Source: Streptomyces sp. NBC_00094
GTDB lineage: Bacteria > Actinomycetota > Actinomycetes > Streptomycetales > Streptomycetaceae
NCBI RefSeq assembly: GCF_026343125.1
Contig: NZ_JAPEMB010000001.1
Location: 558,001 to 622,000, forward strand
Length of the DNA stretch: 64,000 bases
Direction: 5' to 3'
This document shows, in pieces, positions 8,435 to 16,405 of the stretch. The notes under the pieces were generated by a model that was given only the letters and a program-made list of their open reading frames with translations, was not told the DNA's origin and made no database searches. How positions within the stretch are numbered: the first letter of the stretch is position 1; each line of letters starts with the position of its first letter. Both the position numbers and the translations under genes were made by a program.

Positions 8435-10842
8435 CCTCCGTCGGCCGTGTGGCGTCGCGCCCGCCCGTCCACCAGGACGAGGTCAGGGCCGTCCACGGCG
8501 CGCGCTGGATCGCCACCGCCGCCGTCGCGGTCGGCGCGCTCAACTACGCGTACGCGCTGGTCCTCACACGGCTCCTGGACGTCTCCGAGTACGCCACGTT
8601 CGCCGCGGGTCAGGGACTCCTGGTGTGCACCGCGGCCATCGCCGTCGTCACCGTGCCGTGGATGCTGGCGCAGGCGCTCGCCCGGGCGGGTTCGGACACC
8701 GAGCGCGCCGAGGCGGTGCGCTTCGCCGTGATCACGTCGGTCGCGGGCGGCGCCCTGGCTGCGGTCGTGGTGGCCTGCGTGGCACAGGAGTTCGCCGGCC
8801 CGGTGACGACCCTCGTCGTCGCGTGCGCCACCTTCGCCGTCTACGTGACCAGGGTGAGCGCCGGATGGCTTCAGGGCACCGAGCGGATGCGGACCCTCGC
8901 GGTCCTCAACACCACCGAGGCCTGCCTCAAGTTCGGTGTGGGGCTGTTCTTCGTCGTGGCCCTGGACCTCGGCGAGGCGGGCGCGCTCGCGGCCTTCGGC
9001 ATCGCCGTCCTGCCGTTCGCGTTCTTCCTGCCGCACCGGTTCCGCGGGGCACCGCGGCGCCCCTGGCGGTCGGTGACCGTCGACCGGGAGCTGTGGCGGC
9101 GGGCGGTCGGGATCGCCTCGCTCCAGGGTGTGGTGGCGCTGCTCGCGGCCGTGGACATCGTCCTCGTCGCGATGCTCCCCACCGACCGTGCGGCGGCGGC
9201 CAGTTACCAGGCGGCGGTGATGCTCGGCCGGATCCCGCTCTTCCTCGCGGGTGCCGTCTCGATCGCCTTCCTGCCCGCGCTCTCGCGGCGGCGGGCGGGC
9301 GACCCCCTGACCGCCGCCGCGCTGCGGATGTACCTCACGGTGGCGCTGCCCCTGACGGTGGTGGCCGCGACGGCGCCCGGGGCGCTCCTGACGGCGGTGT
9401 TCCCGGCCGGCTACACGACAGTCTCCACCCTCATGGCCTGCACGGCGACGGCGGGTCTCGCGCTCGGCGCGCTCGCCCTCCTCGTGACCTTCGCCCAGGC
9501 CGTGAACGACTACGGGTGTCTGCGGACGCTGCTCGCCGGGCTGGTCCTGTACGTGACCGCGCTGGTGACCGGCTGGGCCGTCGGCGGTGTGCTCGGCATG
9601 GCGATCGGCGGACTGTGCGGGACGGTCGCCACCCTCGTACTGATCGCCGTACGGCACGCCCGACGGCACGGTTTCGGGATCGCGGAGCGGCCGTTCGGCC
9701 GCGTGGTGGTGCCGATGCTCGCGCTCGCCGGAGCGCTCGTGCTGATCCGTCCGTACACCCTGGTCTGGCTGGCCGCCGCGGTCGCGGTCACGGGCGTCGC
9801 GCTGTGGCGGTTCTTCGGCCGGCGGGGCGACCCGGTCCAGGCCGGAGAGCCCGGCGGGGCGCCCCCCGCTCCGCTCGCGGGTTCCGTGCCGTACGAGCCG
9901 GGGGCCCGGGCCGCGGTCCACGACGAGCACGCCGTGCGGCTCCTCGTCGACACCGTATGGCGGGGCCTGGTCCGGCCCGCCGGTGACGAGGAGCTGCGCG
10001 ACGCGCTGGCCGCGGCCCGGCGCAACCAGGTCGAGGGCCGGCTGGCCCGCGCGTACCCCCGGCAGCTCGCGGCGACGGTCGCCGAGGTGGAGAGCGCGAC
10101 CGCCCTCTTCCGCCGGAACCTCGTCGAGTCCACGGGTCGGCTGCGGGCGGCGGGCATCCCCACCGTCCTGATCAAGGCCGATCTCGACGGCGACTACGTG
10201 TACGGCAACTTCGACCTGGTGGTGCCGCCGGGACGGCTGCGGGCGGCTCAGGACGCGCTCGACGGCTGGTACGTCCAGCGGTCGACGTACTGGCTGGAGC
10301 GGACGACGAAGGTGCTCCTCGAACCGCCGAGCGGCCCCGCGGCGCATCTGCACGGCGCGGTCTGCTGGTTCGGGGTGCCGGTGGTGCCCACCGAGCGGCT
10401 CTTCGCCCGGGCCGAGCACCCCGATGACCCCGGCTCCTCCGACGGCCACGCGTGGCTGACACCGTGCCCGTCCGACCGGCTGCGCATCTGGCTGGCGCAC
10501 GCGCTGTTCCAGAACCTGACGCTCGACCTCTCCGAACTGCTCGCGCTGCGGTCGCTGCTGCGCCCCGACGTCCTGGCGGAGGCGCGCCGCGAGACCCTCC
10601 GCGAGGGCTGGAGCGCGGGCGGCCGACGGGCGCTCGACACCGCCGTCGCGGCGATGGCACGGCTCGACAGGGGCGAGTCCGTCCCGCTGCCGCTGCCCCT
10701 TCCGGTGGCGACCTCACTGCGGGTCGGCGCCGAACACTCCGGTCATCTCCTCGTCGAGGGCCGGCTCCGCGCCGCGACCCGCGAGGCGTCACTGCGGGTA
10801 CCGCTCGTGGTGGCCAAGAAGCTGAGGAGGCGGGTGCCGTGA
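8431..10842 (+). CDS. Polysaccharide flippase (MOP/Wzx-like) fused to a nucleotidyltransferase-like domain
   Basis: 803 residues from GTG 8431, overlapping the previous stop by GTGA. Residues about 25-460 form 12-14 hydrophobic segments in the pattern of the oligosaccharide flippase family, which turns lipid-linked glycans across the membrane. Residues about 500-800 are soluble. They contain I-P-T-V-L-I-K-A-D-L-D-G-D and N-F-D-L-V-V, resembling the core of NTP_transf_5-like nucleotidyltransferases (usual pattern L-L-K-G and D-I-D-L-L-V), and a later helical part with L-A-H-A-L-F-Q and L-L-A-L-R. The first D of the D-x-D is Asn-Phe-Asp here, so catalysis is uncertain. A flippase carrying this cytoplasmic domain is unusual. 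Confidence 0.8.
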   Translation: MTSVGRVASRPPVHQDEVRAVHGARWIATAAVAVGALNYAYALVLTRLLDVSEYATFAAGQGLLVCTAAIAVVTVPWMLAQALARAGSDTERAEAVRFAVITSVAGGALAAVVVACVAQEFAGPVTTLVVACATFAVYVTRVSAGWLQGTERMRTLAVLNTTEACLKFGVGLFFVVALDLGEAGALAAFGIAVLPFAFFLPHRFRGAPRRPWRSVTVDRELWRRAVGIASLQGVVALLAAVDIVLVAMLPTDRAAAASYQAAVMLGRIPLFLAGAVSIAFLPALSRRRAGDPLTAAALRMYLTVALPLTVVAATAPGALLTAVFPAGYTTVSTLMACTATAGLALGALALLVTFAQAVNDYGCLRTLLAGLVLYVTALVTGWAVGGVLGMAIGGLCGTVATLVLIAVRHARRHGFGIAERPFGRVVVPMLALAGALVLIRPYTLVWLAAAVAVTGVALWRFFGRRGDPVQAGEPGGAPPAPLAGSVPYEPGARAAVHDEHAVRLLVDTVWRGLVRPAGDEELRDALAAARRNQVEGRLARAYPRQLAATVAEVESATALFRRNLVESTGRLRAAGIPTVLIKADLDGDYVYGNFDLVVPPGRLRAAQDALDGWYVQRSTYWLERTTKVLLEPPSGPAAHLHGAVCWFGVPVVPTERLFARAEHPDDPGSSDGHAWLTPCPSDRLRIWLAHALFQNLTLDLSELLALRSLLRPDVLAEARRETLREGWSAGGRRALDTAVAAMARLDRGESVPLPLPLPVATSLRVGAEHSGHLLVEGRLRAATREASLRVPLVVAKKLRRRVP

Positions 10843-12698
10843 CGACCTCACGAAGCGTCCTGCTCGTCGCGGTGTCCGGTCCGGACGGCGCGGGCAAGTC
10901 CTCGCTCGTCCGCAGGCTCGCGACGCTGCTCGGCGAGCGGGGGATCCCGGTCGTCACCACGCACTGCTACGGCTGCTTCCTGTGCCGCAGGTTCCCGGTT
11001 CCGCCACGGGTGGGGGAAGAAGGAGAACACGGTGAGCGGTGGGCACGGCGGGCCGCGGATCCCGAGCGCCGGGGATCCCTGCCTCGCCGTGCCCACGCGT
11101 TCCTCGACGCCACCGAACTGGCGGTCCGGATCGCGGCGGCCCGGCTGGCGGCGACCGCGCGGGCCCGCGGCCGGCAGGCCGTGGTCGTGACCGACCGGGG
11201 GCCGCTGGACGGGCTGGTGAAGTTCGACCTCCCCGTGTCGTCGGCGGCGGCGGGCACCTTCCGCCGGATCGCCGGCCGCTACGGTCTGACGGTCCTCGTG
11301 GAGACCGGGCCCGACACGCTCCTCGGGCGCGGCTGGGAGGAGGGCGCCGGCTCCCCCGCCGCCTGGTGGGCCCGCTACCGGGCCTGGTCCGTACGGCTGC
11401 CTCGGGTGGCGCGCGTCGACGGCGAGCGGGCCCCGTCGCTCGTCGCGGCCACCACCCTGGACCAGATCCTCGACGTGGTGCGGGAGCGGACGGCGAGTGA
11501 CGGGATGGGGGAGGAGGCCGGCGGAGGCCCGGAGCGCGGAACCGACGCGCGACCGCACGTGGTCGTGTCGATCTACGACGACGCCGACAACCCCGACTAC
11601 CGGGGCGGCGGTGCCCTGGTCGTCGGCAAGGTCGCCCGCAGGCTCGCGGACGACTTCCGCGTGACGGTCGTGACGGCGGGCCGCCGCGCCGGGACCGAGT
11701 ACCGCGACGGCATCCGCTACGTACGGCTGCCGGTGTGCCGGGCGGGCCCGCGCGCCGGGCAACTGGTGTTCCTGACGCTGCTGCCGTTCGTGGCCCGCCG
11801 CATCCCGCACGACCTGTGGCTGGAGAGCTTCACTCCCCCGTTCTCGACCAGCTTCCTGCCCCTGGCGACCCGCGCCCCCGTCGTCGGCATCGACCAGGGC
11901 CGCAGCGCCGAGGCGTTGTGGCGCCGCTACCACCTGCCGTTCTTCCTGGTCGAGCGGCTCGGGCTGCGCTGCTACCGGCACATCGTGGCGATGAACGCGG
12001 CCGACGGCTCGGTGATCCGGCGGCTCAGCCCCCGTGCCGACGTCCAGGTCATCGCCAACGGCGTGGAGCCGCGGCTCCTCGACGAGTCCCGGCTCGGCAA
12101 CGGGCAGTTCATCCTCTTCCTGGGACGGATCGACACCTGGGTCAAGGGCCTCGACCTGCTCCTCGACGCCTACGACCGGGCCAGGCCCCCGCTGGAGCTG
12201 CTGCTCGCGGGCAGTGGCACGCCGGCCGAGGAACGCCGGCTCGCGGCGCTCGTCGCCGCCCGCACCCGCGGGCGCGAGCCCCGGATCCACTGGGTGGGGT
12301 ACGCCGAGGAGGAGCGCAAGCGGCAACTGCTGCGCGACAGCGCCTTCCTCGTGGTTCCCTCCCGACACGAGACGTTCGGGCTCGTGGCCCTCGAAGGCAT
12401 GTCGTACGGCAAGCCCGTCCTCCACTTCGACCTGCCCGCCCTGCGCTGGATGCGCGACGGCGGCGACGTGGCCGTCCCGCCGTTCGACGTGGCGGCCCTC
12501 GGCGAGCGCATGGACGAGCTGGCCCGCGACGAGGCACTCCGCCGCGGCCTGGGACGGCGCTCCGCGCTCGCCGCCAAGCACTACACGTGGGACGAGATGA
12601 CGGGCCGCTATCTGGCCCTGGCCCACCGGCTCCTGGACACACCGGCCCCCGCGCGGCGGCCGAGGAAGAGGGGTACGTCATGGCAGACGACCCGCTGA
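10839..12698 (+). CDS. Thymidylate-kinase-like domain fused to a family 4 glycosyltransferase
   Basis: 619 residues from GTG 10839 (GTGA overlap). Residues 1 to about 225 are a P-loop kinase of the dTMP-kinase type: V-S-G-P-D-G-A-G-K-S-S-L Walker A, a T-D-R-G-P-L-D-G segment matching the D-R-Y/H region, and a C-terminal helix. Residues about 240-610 form a GT-B transferase with R-G-G-G-A-L near the start, F-L-G-R-I-D-T-W-V-K-G, and E-T-F-G-L-V-A-L-E as E-x7-E. The kinase may phosphorylate a sugar or lipid precursor rather than dTMP; that is inference from the fusion and the neighbouring nucleotidyltransferase-like domain. Its 3' end overlaps the next gene by 19 bases. Confidence 0.82.
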   Translation: MTTSRSVLLVAVSGPDGAGKSSLVRRLATLLGERGIPVVTTHCYGCFLCRRFPVPPRVGEEGEHGERWARRAADPERRGSLPRRAHAFLDATELAVRIAAARLAATARARGRQAVVVTDRGPLDGLVKFDLPVSSAAAGTFRRIAGRYGLTVLVETGPDTLLGRGWEEGAGSPAAWWARYRAWSVRLPRVARVDGERAPSLVAATTLDQILDVVRERTASDGMGEEAGGGPERGTDARPHVVVSIYDDADNPDYRGGGALVVGKVARRLADDFRVTVVTAGRRAGTEYRDGIRYVRLPVCRAGPRAGQLVFLTLLPFVARRIPHDLWLESFTPPFSTSFLPLATRAPVVGIDQGRSAEALWRRYHLPFFLVERLGLRCYRHIVAMNAADGSVIRRLSPRADVQVIANGVEPRLLDESRLGNGQFILFLGRIDTWVKGLDLLLDAYDRARPPLELLLAGSGTPAEERRLAALVAARTRGREPRIHWVGYAEEERKRQLLRDSAFLVVPSRHETFGLVALEGMSYGKPVLHFDLPALRWMRDGGDVAVPPFDVAALGERMDELARDEALRRGLGRRSALAAKHYTWDEMTGRYLALAHRLLDTPAPARRPRKRGTSWQTTR

Positions 12699-13636
12699 CC
12701 GGCTTCGTCCGGACCGTCGTCGGATCCGGCGCCCCGCTGCTCGTCCTCTCTCCGCACCTGGACGACGCCGTACTCTCCTGCGGCGCGCTGCTCGGCTGGG
12801 CGGGACGGCGGGCGCCGGTGACGGTCGCCACGCTGTTCACGGAGGCCGCGCCACCGCCGTACACCCTCTCGGCCCGGCAGTACCTGAAGCAGACGGGGGC
12901 CGTGGACGCGGAGGAGCTGTTCGCCGACCGGCGGGCCGAGGACCGGCGCGTCCTGGCTCTGCTCGACGTCGGATCGCTCCACGTCGGCCTCGTCGACGGG
13001 CTGTTCCGCCGCCTTTCGCGCCCCCGCGCCGGTACGGAGCGGCTCGCCCGGCTGCTGCCCGAACTGGCCCATGTGTACCCGACGTACCGGCTCCACCTGT
13101 CCCGGGGCCGGGTCTCCCCGCGCGACGCCGACACCCTGCGCGCGGTCGGCGAGACCGTCGAGGCGCTGCTGCCCGCGCGCTCCGGCGGCGTGGTCCTGGC
13201 GCCGCTGGGCGTCGGCGGACACGCCGACCACGTCCTCGTCCGTACCGCCGCGGAGCGGAGCGGCCGCCGGGTCGTGTACTACAGCGACTTCCCGTACAAC
13301 CAGTACGCCGCCGCCGACGCCGGATTCACCGGGCGTCACCGGCTCGTGGCCCGTGCCTGGGAGCGGGGCCTCGACCGGAAGGCCGAGTTGATCCGGGGCT
13401 ACCGGACGCAGGCCGACGCCCTGTTCCCCGAGGGGCGGATCCCGTGCGTGGCCGAGGTGTACATGCTGCCCGAGACCGATCCCGAAGCGGCCGCGGATCC
13501 GGGCGACGCGGAACCGGGCGGTACGGCACCGGGCGACGCGGAGGCGGCCGGTACGGAACCGGCCGCTTACAGGTCCGCACGTGACGCCGCCCCGGAGGAT
13601 GCCCGCCGGGCTCGTACCGCCGGAGGTGTGTCGTGA
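12680..13636 (+). CDS. PIG-L/LmbE family deacetylase
   Basis: 318 residues. Residues 24-35 carry S-P-H-L-D-D-A-V-L, the P-H-x-D-D zinc and catalytic motif, and around residue 178 G-V-G-G-H-A-D-H supplies the second histidine motif. The family removes N-acetyl groups from GlcNAc-containing lipids or thiol precursors. In this setting, deacetylation of an N-acetylhexosamine in the glycan or its lipid-linked precursor is the natural guess. The C-terminal 45 residues are a low-complexity D-A-E-P-G/T tail. ATG at 12680 lies inside the end of the kinase-GT4 gene, and its stop overlaps the next GTG. Confidence 0.88.
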   Translation: MADDPLTGFVRTVVGSGAPLLVLSPHLDDAVLSCGALLGWAGRRAPVTVATLFTEAAPPPYTLSARQYLKQTGAVDAEELFADRRAEDRRVLALLDVGSLHVGLVDGLFRRLSRPRAGTERLARLLPELAHVYPTYRLHLSRGRVSPRDADTLRAVGETVEALLPARSGGVVLAPLGVGGHADHVLVRTAAERSGRRVVYYSDFPYNQYAAADAGFTGRHRLVARAWERGLDRKAELIRGYRTQADALFPEGRIPCVAEVYMLPETDPEAAADPGDAEPGGTAPGDAEAAGTEPAAYRSARDAAPEDARRARTAGGVS

Positions 13637-15303
13637 CGATCCCGCGGACGATCCCCTCCGCCACCACCGACGCGACACGGCCGGCGACGATGCCCCGGGA
13701 ACCGCGCCCCCGCACCGTACGCATGCCGGTGCCGACCGTCGTCTGGGCGGCCCTCGCCGCCGTCGTCGCGACGACCCTGCGCCTGGTGCGGATCGGGCGC
13801 GCGGGCGACCTGTTCGTCGACGAGACGATCTACCGGCAGCTGGGCGTCAGTGCCGGCCAGGGCGGCTTCCCGCGTACCGACGAGGGTCTGTTCTTCCTCC
13901 ACCCGCCCGGCCACTTCTACATGGAGGCCGGCTGGATACGGCTCGTCGGGGACCACCAGGACGTGATCGCGGGCGTGCACTCGATGCGGGTCCTCAACGC
14001 GCTCCTCGCCGGGGTCACGGCGGCCCTCGTCGTCTTCCTCGTCGCCCGGGTCCGCTCGCGCGGCGCGGGCCTGGCCGCCGGACTCGTGTTCGCCCTGGAC
14101 CAGTTCTGCATCCGGCAGAACAACCGGGTGCTCCTGGAGACCGGCACGATGGTGTGGGTCCTCGCGGGCTTCCTGGTCCTGGTCGGGCTCACCCGGCCCG
14201 ATCCGCCCCCGTGGGCCCGGGGCCGAGCCCTGCTCGCCGGGCTGTTCCTCGGCCTCGCGGTCCTGACGAAGGACCACGCGGCGCTCATCACCGTGCTGCC
14301 GCTGCTCGCCGCCCTCCTCCTCGGCTGGGGTCCGCCCCGGCGGCTCGTGGCCCTGGCACTCGGGACGATCGTCGTCATGTACGGCGTGTACGTGTCACTG
14401 ATCGCCGGGTTCGGGCACTTCGACGCCTTCTGGGACGCGAAGACGCACGGCGTACGGCGACTGCTCGGCCTCGTGCAGGAGACCGGCTTCAACGCCCCGG
14501 GCACGCCCTCGCTCGCGGGGCGGCTCCTCGACGAACTGCCGGGGTACGGGACGACCTATCTGCTGCTCGCGCTGACGCCGGTGGCGTTGGTGCTGCTGCT
14601 CCGCCGCAAGGAGCCGGTCTACCGGCTGCTCGCGCTCTTCCACGCCTCGGCGATCGTCACCCTGGGGTACGCGCTGGGCGTCGGAACGCTGGAGGAGCAG
14701 GCGCTGTACCTGCTGTTCGTACCGAACCTGGTGGCCCTCGCCGTCACCGTGCCGGTGCCGCGGGCTTCGCGGCGCTGGCTGCGGGCGGCGTTCGCCGGTG
14801 CCCTGGCAGCGGTGCTCGTGATGCCCGCCGTGGTGTACGCGCAGGACCGGTGGACGGCCGACGACGGCTTCGACCGGCTGCGGACGTACCTCCTGACGCA
14901 CGTGCCGGCGGGCAGCGGGATCGTCACGGTGGACGGGCAGCGGACGCGCGGCGTGACGAACTGGGCCCTCGACGACACCTACCGGCTCGGTAACTGGACG
15001 ACGCCCGAGGCGCGGGCCGCGCAGAACGCCACGTATCTGATCGTGCCGTGGCGGGTCATCGAGCAGGGGTACGGGCGCTCCTCCCTCGCGGAGGTGCGGG
15101 AGCTGACGGACGGGCTGCGGCCCCTGTTCACGTTCCACGGGCCCACGTACGGCACGCTGGCGCTGTACCGGCTGCCGTCGCCACTGCCCGGACCGGACAT
15201 CGCCCGGTCGGCGGTGCCCGCGACGGGACCCGTGCTCCCGGCCCCCGGCCCGGTGGGTCCGGCGCCGTCGGGGGCGGCGGAGGTGCGTGATGGCCCGCCG
15301 TGA
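13633..15303 (+). CDS. GT39/ArnT-type membrane glycosyltransferase (GT-C fold)
   Basis: 556 residues with about ten to twelve membrane segments. The first extracytoplasmic loop begins D-L-F-V-D-E-T-I-Y, the D-E pair characteristic of GT-C enzymes using polyprenyl-phosphate sugars, followed by H-P-P-G-H-F-Y of the PMT/ArnT family. It would move a sugar from a lipid-phosphate donor, plausibly made by the GT2 at 6141, onto glycan or protein outside the membrane. The C-terminal 170 residues include a soluble portion (Y-L-I-V-P-W-R) and a Pro/Gly/Ala tail. Starts with GTG in a GTGA overlap and ends 14 bases inside the next gene. Confidence 0.85.
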   Translation: MTIPRTIPSATTDATRPATMPREPRPRTVRMPVPTVVWAALAAVVATTLRLVRIGRAGDLFVDETIYRQLGVSAGQGGFPRTDEGLFFLHPPGHFYMEAGWIRLVGDHQDVIAGVHSMRVLNALLAGVTAALVVFLVARVRSRGAGLAAGLVFALDQFCIRQNNRVLLETGTMVWVLAGFLVLVGLTRPDPPPWARGRALLAGLFLGLAVLTKDHAALITVLPLLAALLLGWGPPRRLVALALGTIVVMYGVYVSLIAGFGHFDAFWDAKTHGVRRLLGLVQETGFNAPGTPSLAGRLLDELPGYGTTYLLLALTPVALVLLLRRKEPVYRLLALFHASAIVTLGYALGVGTLEEQALYLLFVPNLVALAVTVPVPRASRRWLRAAFAGALAAVLVMPAVVYAQDRWTADDGFDRLRTYLLTHVPAGSGIVTVDGQRTRGVTNWALDDTYRLGNWTTPEARAAQNATYLIVPWRVIEQGYGRSSLAEVRELTDGLRPLFTFHGPTYGTLALYRLPSPLPGPDIARSAVPATGPVLPAPGPVGPAPSGAAEVRDGPP

Positions 15304-16405
15304 ACGGCCCCCCGCGCGGCCCCGTACGCGGCCCCGGGTCCTGCTCCTCACCAGCAGCCCGCTGGACGGGGCGGAGGGCTCGGACATGCGGCTCGCCTCC
15401 GACGTCCTCGACGCCCTGCCCGACGTGGACTTCGTCTGGTTCCGCCAGTGGCCCTGCCACCGGCAGGAGCGGCCGCGGCGCGGGCGCCCGGTCCGCATCC
15501 TCTCCCGGGACGGGGTTCCCCATGTCCCGCAGCGGGTGCAGGCCGCGCTCGCCGGGGCCGTCCTCGCCCGGCGGGTCGACCTGGTGCACGCCTTCCTGAC
15601 CGTAGGCCGCACCTTCCCGGCGTTCTCCTGGCTCCGTCCGCTGCTCCTCGGAGGGCGGCCGGTCGTCCACACCGTGCCCGGAGTCATGGACTCGCGGTTC
15701 CTGTCGCACACCAGGCCGCTGGGGACGACGGTTGCTCTTTCGGAGTCGATGGCGCGCCGGCTGCGGGCCGCGGACTTCGGCGACGTACGGGTGATCCCGC
15801 CCATGATCGACCTCGACGCGTGGCCGTACCTGCCGCGCCCGAAGGGGTATCCGGTGGTCCTCTACGCCGGGCACCACGATCCGCGGGGCGGGGCGGAGAC
15901 GGCGATCGACGCGGCGGCGACGGCGTGGCAGGAGGGGGCCAGGTTCCGGCTGGTGCTCGCCATGCGCGCGCGGCCCGGGCAGCACGCCGACCTCCTGGAC
16001 GAGGCGCTGCGCGAGCGGGCCGGCGCGGCGGGACTCCCCGACGTCGAGGTCCGCGGCTACGTCGAGGACATGCGGGCCCTGATCGCCTCGGTCCACGTGC
16101 TGCTGTTCCCGCCGGTGGTGCTCGGCGGCAAGGCCGACATCCCGCTCACCGTGCTCCAGTCGCTGGCCTCGGGGCGGCCGGCGATCCTCAGTGACCTGCC
16201 GCAGTTCGCGGACTTCGGCCACGCCGTACTGCGCGCCCCCACGGGCGACGCGCGGCGCACCGGGCAGCAGCTGGCGTGGCTGCTCGACCAGCCGCGCTCC
16301 TGGGACATGCTCGCGGAGCGGGGACGGAGGCTCGTCGAGGACCGCTTCGGTCCCGAACGGTTCGCCGCCCGGTACGCGGCGCTCTACCAGGAGCTCCTGT
16401 CATGA
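15290..16405 (+). CDS. Glycosyltransferase family 4-like protein
   Basis: 371 residues, GT-B fold, basic Pro/Arg N-terminus. It has L-L-L-T-S-S-P-L-D-G, V-H-T-V-P-G-V, and V-I-P-P-M-I-D-L-D-A-W in the linker, then V-V-L-Y-A-G-H-H-D-P-R-G-G at the start of the second domain. Where GT4 enzymes usually have E-x7-E it reads G-K-A-D-I-P-L-T-V-L-Q, so both acidic residues are replaced and the donor site may be unusual. GGAGG six bases upstream favours ATG 15290 over GTG 15287. It overlaps the GT39-type gene by 14 bases and the hydrolase by ATGA. Confidence 0.8.
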   Translation: MARRERPPARPRTRPRVLLLTSSPLDGAEGSDMRLASDVLDALPDVDFVWFRQWPCHRQERPRRGRPVRILSRDGVPHVPQRVQAALAGAVLARRVDLVHAFLTVGRTFPAFSWLRPLLLGGRPVVHTVPGVMDSRFLSHTRPLGTTVALSESMARRLRAADFGDVRVIPPMIDLDAWPYLPRPKGYPVVLYAGHHDPRGGAETAIDAAATAWQEGARFRLVLAMRARPGQHADLLDEALRERAGAAGLPDVEVRGYVEDMRALIASVHVLLFPPVVLGGKADIPLTVLQSLASGRPAILSDLPQFADFGHAVLRAPTGDARRTGQQLAWLLDQPRSWDMLAERGRRLVEDRFGPERFAARYAALYQELLS

